Positions 6,337 through 12,770 of a stretch of 15,102 nt of DNA are shown piece after piece. The number at the start of each line of letters is the position of its first letter. Position 1 is the first letter of the stretch. Source of the DNA: Patescibacteria group bacterium (lineage in GTDB: Bacteria; Patescibacteriota; Minisyncoccia; Minisyncoccales; JASEJS01); NCBI GenBank assembly GCA_030016765.1, contig JASEJS010000013.1:1-15102 (forward strand), given 5' to 3'. A model generated the notes under the pieces. That model saw only the letters and a program-made list of their open reading frames with translations. It had not been told where the DNA came from and did no database searches. The position numbers and the translations under genes were made by a program.

Positions 6337-6412
6337 TGGTGGGCGGTATAGGATTCGAACCTATAACCTTTCGCACGTCAAGCGAACGCGCTAGCCATTG
6401 CGCCAACCGCCC
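6337..6412 (-). tRNA. tRNA-Val (anticodon GAC), CCA encoded
   Basis: Acceptor GGGCGGT/ACCGCCC with A73 at 6340 followed by CCA (6339-6337). The anticodon stem TTCGC/GCGAA holds the loop TTGACGT, anticodon GAC (codons GUC/GUU); T loop TTCGAAT. It is the only complete tRNA in the window with an encoded CCA, and that CCA directly abuts the ATG of the pseudouridine synthase. One base separates it from tRNA-Ile. Confidence 0.95.
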
Positions 6413-6413
6413 C

Positions 6414-6487
6414 TGCGCACGGTTGGATTTGAACCAACGGAACCTTTCGCTTATAAGGCGAATGCTCTACCGCTGAGCTACGTGCGC
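6414..6487 (-). tRNA. tRNA-Ile (anticodon TAT)
   Basis: Acceptor GCGCACG/CGTGCGC with A73, D arm with AGCTCAGCGGTAGAGC, anticodon stem TTCGC/GCGAA around the loop CTTATAA, giving anticodon TAT, which reads AUA; T loop TTCAAAT. CCA is not encoded. Most bacteria read AUA with a CAU tRNA modified by TilS, so an unmodified-type UAU isoleucine tRNA is unusual. Confidence 0.9.
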
Positions 6488-6500
6488 AATTCTATTCCTA

Positions 6501-6528
6501 ATTTTAATCTTCTTTTATAAAAAATCAA
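6501..6528 (-). promoter_or_regulatory. Putative promoter of the tRNA-Ile/Val-rluA-rplS-tRNA operon
   Basis: On the minus strand TTGATT (6528-6523), a 16-base spacer and TAAAAT (6506-6501) lie just upstream of tRNA-Ile (5' end 6487). The expected start is near 6494. Confidence 0.5.
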
Positions 6529-6585
6529 TGAAAATCCTAAATCTCTTAATTTCCAGTAAAGGGCATCTTTAACCCCGTATAATTA

Positions 6586-6620
6586 AACGTAATAATTTGC
6601 CATGACCGAATTATTACGTT
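6586..6620. repeat. Perfect inverted repeat between ftsH and tRNA-Ile
   Basis: AACGTAATAATT (6586-6597) and AATTATTACGTT (6609-6620) form a perfect 12-bp stem with an 11-base loop. No T run follows on the minus strand (TTTAATTATACGG), so it is a weak terminator at best. It could protect the ftsH mRNA end or bind a regulator. The remaining 6488-6674 gap holds the tRNA promoter and short coding-like remnants described in the findings. Confidence 0.65.
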
Positions 6621-6674
6621 AAAATCTTGGAGCTAAAATTTTTCTGGAATATCAAAGTCCTCGCCGTAAATAGG

Positions 6675-8567
6675 CTATACCTGCTTGATTTTTACTTTCA
6701 ATGATTTTTCTCCTTTAGTTGGAAGTTTGGGCATCCTAACTTTCTTAGCCTTCTCAGGTTTAACTAACTTTTCAAATTCCTCTTTTTCGATGGTTTCTTT
6801 TTCAATTAAGGTTTTGGCAATTTTTTCAAGTAGATCTTTCTTTTTGGTCAAAATTTTCTTTGCTTCCTTTTCAGCATTTTTGACAAATTTTTCAATTTCT
6901 TTGTCAATCTTAGCTGCCACTTTTTCAGAAAAATTTCGATAAATCTCTTCTCGGCCCAAAAATATTAGTTCTTCCTTTTGTCCAAAGGCAATTGGTCCCA
7001 AAGATGACATTCCATATTCCATAACTAATTTTCTGGCTAATTGGGAAGCCCTTTCTAAATCATTGGCTCCTCCGGTAGTGATTTGACCAAATTTTATTTT
7101 TTCAGCACAATATCCTCCCAATAAAGTAGCCATCTCAGCTAAGAATTCTGATTTGGTTTTAATTTTCCTTTCTTCAGCTGGCATCTTTAAGGTATAACCA
7201 GCTGCCAATCCCCTGGCGACAATTGAGATTTTTCTCACTGGTTCAGCTTCAGGAATTGAAGAAGCAACTAAGGCGTGGCCTGCTTCATGATAGGCAGCGA
7301 TTTTCTTTTCTTTTTCTGATAAAATATGGCTCTTTCTTTCTGGTCCCAATAAAACTTTTTCAATTGATTCTAAAAGTTCCTCTTGATAGACTTGATTTTT
7401 ATTTCTTCTGGCGGCCAAAATTGCCGCTTCATTAACTAAATTGGCTAAATCAGCTCCAGAAAATCCAGGAGTTCTTTCAGCAATTTCCCTTAAATTAACA
7501 TTCAATGCCAAAGGTTTTCCCCGACAATGAATTTTTAAAATTTCTTCCCTTTCATTGACATCTGGTAAATCCAAGACAATTCTTCGGTCAAATCGACCAG
7601 GTCTTAAAAGAGCAGGATCTAAGTATTCAGGGCGGTTGGTAGCCCCAAAGACTAAAATCTCTTCTTCTCTACCAATTCCATCCATTTCTGATAATAATTG
7701 ATTTAAAGTCTGTTCTCTTTCTTCATGACCGCCAGTAACCCCTACTCCTCTAACTTTTCCAATTGAATCAATCTCATCGATGAAAATAATAGCTCTCCCT
7801 GCTTTTCTAGCCTGATCAAAGAGGCTTCTGATTCTCGCTCCGCCCACTCCAACGAATAATTCAATAAATTCAGAACCGGAAATTGAAAAGAAAGGGACAT
7901 TAGCGCTTGAAGCAATTGCTTTGGCTAATAAAGTTTTTCCTGCTCCCGGAGGACCCATCAATAATACTCCTCTCGGAATTCTGGCTCCTATTTGTAAATA
8001 TTTTTTTGGATTTTTCAGAAAATCAACAATTTCTTTTAATTCTTCTTTTGCTTCTTTTAGTCCACCTATTTCATCAAAGGAAACTTTTTCTTTCAATTTT
8101 GCTCCTGGTCCAAATAATCTGGCCCTTGCCCTGGTAAAATCAAAGGCCTGAGCTGCTCCAGCTTTTGCTTGCTTAAAAATCATGAAGAAAAACAGACCAA
8201 AAAGCAAAAGGGGCAAAAGCAAAATAAAAACAGGTCCTAACCAGCTAAAAGTTCCCCCTTTTTCTTTAGTCTCAATTTCAACTTTCCTCAATTTTTCCTT
8301 ATCTACTCCCAGATTGATTAAAGATTCAGAGAGGGCAGCTTCAGCCTCTTTTCTTGATTTAGCTTCTGAATCATCTAAATAAATTATCTCCAGTTCATTT
8401 CCAGAAACTGCGATTTTTTTAATTTTTCCTTGGTTAATTTCATCGATCAATTCAGTGATTGACAACTCTTTTCCCCTTTCAAATGGTTTGGAAAACAAGG
8501 TAAAGATACCTGAAATGATCAGAAAAATAAGTAGAATAAATATAAAATTCTTAATTAAATTTCTCAT
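6675..8567 (-). CDS. ftsH: ATP-dependent zinc metalloprotease FtsH
   Basis: FtsH is a membrane-bound AAA+ protease that extracts and degrades membrane and short-lived cytosolic proteins. The 630 residues show membrane helices at about 5-25 and 109-132 with a small extracytoplasmic domain between, Walker A GPPGAGKT (205-212), Walker B IIFIDE (260-265), the second region of homology GATNRPEYLDPALLRPGRFD, the zinc motif HEAGH (427-431) and the third zinc ligand Asp503 in GGANDLERA. A Lys-rich tail follows. All key residues are intact. The start is the only Met before the first helix. No Shine-Dalgarno is visible, and the predicted promoter leaves a leader of about three bases. It lies 57 bases downstream of the S1 gene and has its own putative promoter. 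Confidence 0.98.
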   Translation of the reverse strand: MRNLIKNFIFILLIFLIISGIFTLFSKPFERGKELSITELIDEINQGKIKKIAVSGNELEIIYLDDSEAKSRKEAEAALSESLINLGVDKEKLRKVEIETKEKGGTFSWLGPVFILLLPLLLFGLFFFMIFKQAKAGAAQAFDFTRARARLFGPGAKLKEKVSFDEIGGLKEAKEELKEIVDFLKNPKKYLQIGARIPRGVLLMGPPGAGKTLLAKAIASSANVPFFSISGSEFIELFVGVGGARIRSLFDQARKAGRAIIFIDEIDSIGKVRGVGVTGGHEEREQTLNQLLSEMDGIGREEEILVFGATNRPEYLDPALLRPGRFDRRIVLDLPDVNEREEILKIHCRGKPLALNVNLREIAERTPGFSGADLANLVNEAAILAARRNKNQVYQEELLESIEKVLLGPERKSHILSEKEKKIAAYHEAGHALVASSIPEAEPVRKISIVARGLAAGYTLKMPAEERKIKTKSEFLAEMATLLGGYCAEKIKFGQITTGGANDLERASQLARKLVMEYGMSSLGPIAFGQKEELIFLGREEIYRNFSEKVAAKIDKEIEKFVKNAEKEAKKILTKKKDLLEKIAKTLIEKETIEKEEFEKLVKPEKAKKVRMPKLPTKGEKSLKVKIKQV

Positions 8568-8576
8568 CTTATTTTC

Positions 8577-8585
8577 AATATACCA
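8577..8585 (-). promoter_or_regulatory. Putative extended -10 promoter of ftsH
   Basis: On the minus strand TGG directly precedes TATATT (8582-8577). There is no good -35. The expected start near 8570 lies about three bases before the ATG at 8567. Confidence 0.45.
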
Positions 8586-8624
8586 GAATTTTAGAAAATT
8601 TTAAGCCCTAAGTTAGATTATTTT

Positions 8625-9449
8625 TCACTTCATCTGAGGGATCTTTTTTAAGGCTTTCAGAGATAGAGAAACTTTATCATCTGAGATTTCAATAATTTTC
8701 GCTCGAACTTTATCTCCGATCTTAACTATTTCTGCTGGGTCTTCAACTATTTTCCAATCCATTTCTGAAATATGAATTAACCCCTCTAAATTCTCAGGAC
8801 CAAATTTAACAAAGGCTCCAAAATTTACCAAACCAGTCACTTCTCCTTCAACTACATCTCCTACTTTGTAATTTTTCAAAATTTCTTTTCTTCTTTTTAT
8901 TTCCTTGGCTTTTTCTGATAAGATCAATTTCTCTGTCTTTGGGTCTAAATCAAAAATTTGAACCTCTAACTCTTTTCCAATAAATTTTTGGAGTTCTCTT
9001 AAAATCTGGCTAGTATCTCCTCCCTTTACCTTTGGATAATGTTGAAGAGATAATTGGGAGACTGGTAAAAATCCAGTAATTCCAGAGATCTCTGTTAATA
9101 ATCCTCCTTTATTTGCTCCCAAAACTTTAACTGAAATTTCTTCCTTTTTCTCTTTTTTTTGTTTCAATTTTTCCCAGGTTAATTCTTTAGAGGCTCCAGT
9201 TATGGATAGCACAATATAGCCTTCTTCATTTTCAAGCTCTATTATTTTGGCAAAAACCATATCTCCTTCCTTCAAATCTTTTATCGCCTCTTTTGCTTCA
9301 TAAAATTCTTTTCCATAAATTATCCCAGTGCCTCGGGGCCCCAAATCCAAAAATAAAGCCCCTCTTTCTTTAGTAATTACTCTGCCCTCAACAATTTCTC
9401 CAACCCTGGGAGGCTTCATCAATTCATTTTTCTCAAGAATATTTTTCAT
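8625..9449 (-). CDS. rpsA: Ribosomal protein S1-like protein with three S1 domains
   Basis: S1 domains bind single-stranded RNA; in the ribosome S1 helps load mRNA. The 274-residue protein has three OB-type S1 domains: about 16-84 (GEIVEGRVITKERGALFLDL), 101-179 (a divergent copy, SVKVLGANKGGLLTEISGI), and 196-266, the most canonical (GDVVEGEVTGLVNFGAFVKF, then LEGLIHISEM). Classical S1 has six domains and more than 500 residues, and low-GC versions about four, so this is a short S1; a general S1-domain RNA-binding role is the alternative. A short, possibly S1-dependent initiation system would fit the lack of Shine-Dalgarno sites here. The promoter at 9458-9484 predicts a nearly leaderless transcript. 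ftsH follows after 57 bases. Confidence 0.85.
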   Translation of the reverse strand: MKNILEKNELMKPPRVGEIVEGRVITKERGALFLDLGPRGTGIIYGKEFYEAKEAIKDLKEGDMVFAKIIELENEEGYIVLSITGASKELTWEKLKQKKEKKEEISVKVLGANKGGLLTEISGITGFLPVSQLSLQHYPKVKGGDTSQILRELQKFIGKELEVQIFDLDPKTEKLILSEKAKEIKRRKEILKNYKVGDVVEGEVTGLVNFGAFVKFGPENLEGLIHISEMDWKIVEDPAEIVKIGDKVRAKIIEISDDKVSLSLKALKKIPQMK

Positions 9450-9457
9450 ATCTATAA

Positions 9458-9484
9458 GTATTACACATTTGTTGATTTTTTCAA
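9458..9484 (-). promoter_or_regulatory. Putative promoter of the S1 gene
   Basis: On the minus strand TTGAAA (9484-9479) and TAATAC (9463-9458) are 15 bases apart (16 with CTTGAA). The expected start near 9451 lies about two bases before the ATG at 9449. The -35 region overlaps that of the divergent promoter for the MBL-fold gene. Confidence 0.45.
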
Positions 9485-9500
9485 GAGAATGTAATAAAAT
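9472..9500 (+). promoter_or_regulatory. Promoter of the MBL-fold gene/gyrA operon
   Basis: TTGATT (9472-9477), a 17-base spacer and TAAAAT (9495-9500). The expected start near 9507 gives a leader of about 40 bases. The leader has no Shine-Dalgarno but a strongly pyrimidine-rich tract at about 9514-9538. Confidence 0.6.
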
Positions 9501-9546
9501 ATTAGAGAAATTAACCTCACCTCTCTTTTTCTTTCCCTAAATATCA

Positions 9547-10200
9547 ATGAATATATTTTGGCATGGTCAATCCTGTTTTGAAATTACCACTTCACCTACT
9601 AAAAGCAACCAGGTGAAAATTGTAATTGACCCTTTTTCTGAAGGAATTGGTCTTAGGGTTCCAAAGTTGGAAGCAGATATTTTGTGCATCACCCATAGTT
9701 ATTCTGACCACAATAATCTAAAGGCCGTTTCTGGTAGCTCTTTCTTAATTCAAGATCCTGGTGAATATGAAATAAAAGGAGTCTTCATTCAAGGGATTCC
9801 TTCTTGGCATGATCAAAAAGAAGGTAAAGAAAGGGGAGAAAATATAATTTATACTTTAGAAGCTGAAGATCTGAGATTGTGCCATTTGGGAGATTTGGAC
9901 CAAAAAGAGTTAACTTCTGAACAACTTGAAAAAATTGGAGAAATTGATATTTTGATGATTCCAATAGGAGGAGTTTTTACCATTTCAGCTAAAGAAGCTC
10001 TAAAAATAATGTCTCAAATTGAGCCAAAAATAACCATCCCCATGCATTATCAAATCCCTAAATTAAAAATAAAACTGGAAGGGTTAGATAAATTTTTAAA
10101 GACATTGGGCCTAAAATCAATTGAGCCCCTACCAAAATTATCAATTAAAAAGAAAGATTTTTCTGAGGAAGAGGCAAAAATAATAGTACTTAAACCCTGA
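9547..10200 (+). CDS. UlaG-like metallo-beta-lactamase-fold metal-dependent hydrolase
   Basis: The 217 residues fit the MBL-fold group related to UlaG (Lactamase_B_3). Motifs in order: WHGQSCFEI (5-13), DPF at the first metal-site loop, ITHSYSDHNN (48-57), GIPSWHD with His87, CHLGDLD (111-117) with Asp115, MIPIGGVFTISAKEA, and IPMHYQ with His166. The usual HxHxDH signature is HSYSDH here: the second His is Tyr52, so one metal ligand is changed. UlaG itself opens an ascorbate lactone, but the many homologues have unknown substrates and none should be assigned. No Shine-Dalgarno precedes the ATG. It is separated from gyrA by 70 bases containing a hairpin and is probably cotranscribed with it. 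Confidence 0.8.
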   Translation: MNIFWHGQSCFEITTSPTKSNQVKIVIDPFSEGIGLRVPKLEADILCITHSYSDHNNLKAVSGSSFLIQDPGEYEIKGVFIQGIPSWHDQKEGKERGENIIYTLEAEDLRLCHLGDLDQKELTSEQLEKIGEIDILMIPIGGVFTISAKEALKIMSQIEPKITIPMHYQIPKLKIKLEGLDKFLKTLGLKSIEPLPKLSIKKKDFSEEEAKIIVLKP

Positions 10201-10211
10201 ATTGAAGATTC

Positions 10212-10237
10212 AAATAATCTCCGATCGCAGATTATTT
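10212..10237 (+). repeat. Hairpin in the leader of gyrA
   Basis: AAATAATCT (10212-10220) and AGATTATTT (10229-10237) form a perfect 9-bp stem around CCGATCGC. No T run follows, so it is unlikely to be a terminator. It lies between the stop codon of the MBL gene and the ATG of gyrA and may be an RNA processing site or an operator. Confidence 0.5.
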
Positions 10238-10270
10238 CAACTGAGAAGTCAATTGAAAAACAAAAATAAA

Positions 10271-12769
10271 ATGACTAAAAATCCTAAAAAATTAACTCCT
10301 ACTTTTTCAAAAGATAATGGGTTAAGCACAGAAATCGGTTACATTAAACCGCGGGAAATCACTGAAGAGATGAAGGAATCCTACATTGATTATGCCATGT
10401 CAGTGATTATTTCTCGGGCTTTACCAGATGTCAGAGATGGCTTGAAACCAGTTCATCGGAGGATTTTGTATGCCATGGGTGAAATGGGATTAACTCATGC
10501 TGCAAAATTTAGAAAGTCAGCAGCAGTTACCGGATTTGTCATGGGTGCTTTCCATCCCCATGGTGATGCTCCAATTTACGAGGCATTAGTTCGAATGGCT
10601 CAAGATTTTTCTTTAAGATATCCTTTGATTGAAGGTCAAGGAAATTTTGGCAGCATCGATGGGGACCCACCAGCTAGTCAAAGATATAGCGAGGCGAAGC
10701 TTTCAAGAATCGGTGAAGAGATGCTCAAAGACATTGAAAAAAATACAGTTGATTTTATTGATAATTATGATGGAACCAGAAAAGAACCTCAGGTACTGCC
10801 TTCCCCCTTTCCCCAGCTTTTATTAAATGGTTCTTTAGGAATTGCCGTAGGCATGGCCACTAACATTCCTCCTCATAATCTTTCTGAAGTGATTGAGGCC
10901 ACTATTTATTTAATAGATCATCCAAAAGCAGATACTGAAGATTTATTTAAGTTCATCAAAGGGCCTGACTTTCCAACTGCTGGCCAAATCTTTAACCAAA
11001 AAGAAATCATTCAAGCCTATTCTCAAGGGAGAGGGCCAATTGTTGTTCGGGGGAAAGCTGAAATTTTGGAAAAAAATGGCTATCAGCAAATTATTATTTC
11101 TGAAATCCCTTATCAAGTTCAAAAATCCTTTCTCATTGAGCAATTTGCCAATTTAGTGCGAGAGAAAAAGATTGAGGGAATTAAAGATATTAGGGATGAA
11201 TCAGATAAAGAAGGAATGAGGATAGTGATCGATTTGCAGAGAGGAGCTTATCCCAAAAAAATCTTAAATCAGCTTTACAAATTTACCGATTTGCAAAAGA
11301 CTTTCCATTTAAACATGTTAGCTCTGGTTGAAGGAATTCAACCTCGGGTTTTAAATCTGCCAGAGATCTTAAATTATTTCATTTCCCATCGCAAAGAGGT
11401 AGTTTTTAGGAGAACAAAATATGATTTGGAAAAGGCCAAAGAAAGAGAACATATTTTAGAAGGGCTTCATAAGTGTTTGGCTAAGATCAATGCGGTAATA
11501 AAAACTATTAAGGCTTCAAAAAATCGAGAGGAGGCCCAGAAAAATTTAATTAAGAAATTTAAATTAACCCAAATCCAGGCTAATGCTATTTTAGAAACAA
11601 AGCTCTCAGTTTTGGCTAAATTGGAGAGAAAAAAAATAGAAGATGAGTTAAGGGAAATCAAAATTAAAATTAAAGAGCTAAAAGCAATTTTAAAGAATCC
11701 CCAGAAAATAAAAGAGGTGATTAAAAAAGAGCTCAGGGAATTGAAAGAAAATTTTGGTGATGAAAGAAAAACAAAGGTAATTATTGGAAAAGTAGAGGAG
11801 ATTGCCAAAGAAGATCTAATTCCTCAAGAAGAGACAATTATTACTTTAACTCAAGGAGGCTATATCAAAAGAATAAATCCAAAAGTTTATAAAATTCAAA
11901 AAAGAGGAGGGAAGGGAATTTTGGGAATGAAGACTTCAAAAGAGGACACGGTTTTGCATTTTCTAACTGCTAAAACCCATGATTTCCTGCTTTTCTTTAC
12001 TGATTCAGGAAAAGTTTTTAAAATTCCGGTTTATGAAATTCCCGAGGGGACCAGAATGGCTAGGGGTCGAGGGCTTTTGAATTTTTTGGAAATCTCTCCT
12101 CAAGAAAAGGTTTTATCCCTTTTTCCATTAGGAAAAGAAGATATTGATTTAGGGATAAATTATTTAGTAATGGTTACTGAAAATGGTGTAATTAAAAAAA
12201 CCTCCCTCAATGAATTTAAGAATGTCAGAAGATCAGGATTAATTGCTATTTCTCTTAAAAAGGGCGATCTCTTGAAAAAGGTTTCAAAAACTACTGGTCA
12301 AGATCAAGTAATTTTGGTGACCAAAAAGGGCCAGGCCATTAGATTTTTAGAAAAAGAAATCAGGGAGATGGGGAGAGGGGCAGCTGGAGTAAAAGGAATT
12401 AGGTTAAAAAAAGAAGATAAAGTGATAGGAATGGATATAATAAAAATTCAAAATTCAAAATTCAAAATTCAAAATTATTTATTAGTGGTTACTGAAAATG
12501 GATTTGGCAAGAGAACTGATTTGAAAGAATATCGATTACAGAGTAGGGGAGGTTTTGGAATAAAAACTGCTAAAGTGACTCCAAAAACTGGAGATTTAAT
12601 AGCTTCAAAAGTTTTAACTGGAGAAGAAGATCTAATTGTCATTTCTCAGAAAGGTCAGGTAATTAGAATCAAAATTAGCTCTATTCCCAGGCTGGGCAGA
12701 AGCACTCAAGGGGTAAGGATTATGAAACTGGCAGAAGGAGATAAGGTAGCTTCAGCCACTTGTATATAA
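10271..12769 (+). CDS. gyrA: DNA gyrase subunit A
   Basis: GyrA cuts and rejoins DNA in the A2B2 gyrase that introduces negative supercoils. The 832-residue protein starts at ATG 10271; the frame is open back to a TTG at 10202, but those 23 residues are AT-driven and unlike GyrA N-termini. Motifs: ESYIDYAMSVIISRALPDVR, DGLKPVHRRILYAM, AFHPHGDAPIYEALVRMAQ, the catalytic Tyr139 in ASQRYSEAKL, and the coiled-coil/tower region to about residue 505. The C-terminal beta-pinwheel includes the GyrA box QKRGGKG (543-549), which separates GyrA from ParC. Residues matching E. coli Ser83 and Asp87 are Ala100 and Glu104. Residues about 725-736 are encoded by a heptanucleotide repeat within a pinwheel loop. 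A methyltransferase gene follows after one base. Confidence 0.97.
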   Translation: MTKNPKKLTPTFSKDNGLSTEIGYIKPREITEEMKESYIDYAMSVIISRALPDVRDGLKPVHRRILYAMGEMGLTHAAKFRKSAAVTGFVMGAFHPHGDAPIYEALVRMAQDFSLRYPLIEGQGNFGSIDGDPPASQRYSEAKLSRIGEEMLKDIEKNTVDFIDNYDGTRKEPQVLPSPFPQLLLNGSLGIAVGMATNIPPHNLSEVIEATIYLIDHPKADTEDLFKFIKGPDFPTAGQIFNQKEIIQAYSQGRGPIVVRGKAEILEKNGYQQIIISEIPYQVQKSFLIEQFANLVREKKIEGIKDIRDESDKEGMRIVIDLQRGAYPKKILNQLYKFTDLQKTFHLNMLALVEGIQPRVLNLPEILNYFISHRKEVVFRRTKYDLEKAKEREHILEGLHKCLAKINAVIKTIKASKNREEAQKNLIKKFKLTQIQANAILETKLSVLAKLERKKIEDELREIKIKIKELKAILKNPQKIKEVIKKELRELKENFGDERKTKVIIGKVEEIAKEDLIPQEETIITLTQGGYIKRINPKVYKIQKRGGKGILGMKTSKEDTVLHFLTAKTHDFLLFFTDSGKVFKIPVYEIPEGTRMARGRGLLNFLEISPQEKVLSLFPLGKEDIDLGINYLVMVTENGVIKKTSLNEFKNVRRSGLIAISLKKGDLLKKVSKTTGQDQVILVTKKGQAIRFLEKEIREMGRGAAGVKGIRLKKEDKVIGMDIIKIQNSKFKIQNYLLVVTENGFGKRTDLKEYRLQSRGGFGIKTAKVTPKTGDLIASKVLTGEEDLIVISQKGQVIRIKISSIPRLGRSTQGVRIMKLAEGDKVASATCI
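12443..12476 (+). repeat. AAAATTC heptanucleotide tandem repeat inside gyrA
   Basis: Four perfect AAAATTC units (12443-12470) plus six bases of a fifth. As 7 is not a multiple of 3, the frame repeats every 21 bases, giving KIQNSKFKIQN between two blades of the GyrA C-terminal domain. A related AAATTCAAAATT sequence encodes the first residues of the pseudouridine synthase (near 6316-6334). Confidence 0.9.
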
Positions 12770-12770
12770 T

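Noticed and set aside
7223..8382. Several short plus-strand frames opposite ftsH
   Set aside because: All lie inside the fully conserved FtsH frame and have no motifs; shadow frames.
10202..10270. TTG start that would extend GyrA by 23 residues
   Set aside because: It runs through the leader hairpin, has no ribosome site and does not resemble GyrA N-termini; ATG 10271 is preferred.
11467..11808. 113-codon open frame antisense to gyrA
   Set aside because: It mirrors the Lys/Glu/Ile-rich coiled-coil part of GyrA and has low-complexity Ser/Phe/Leu content; not a real gene.
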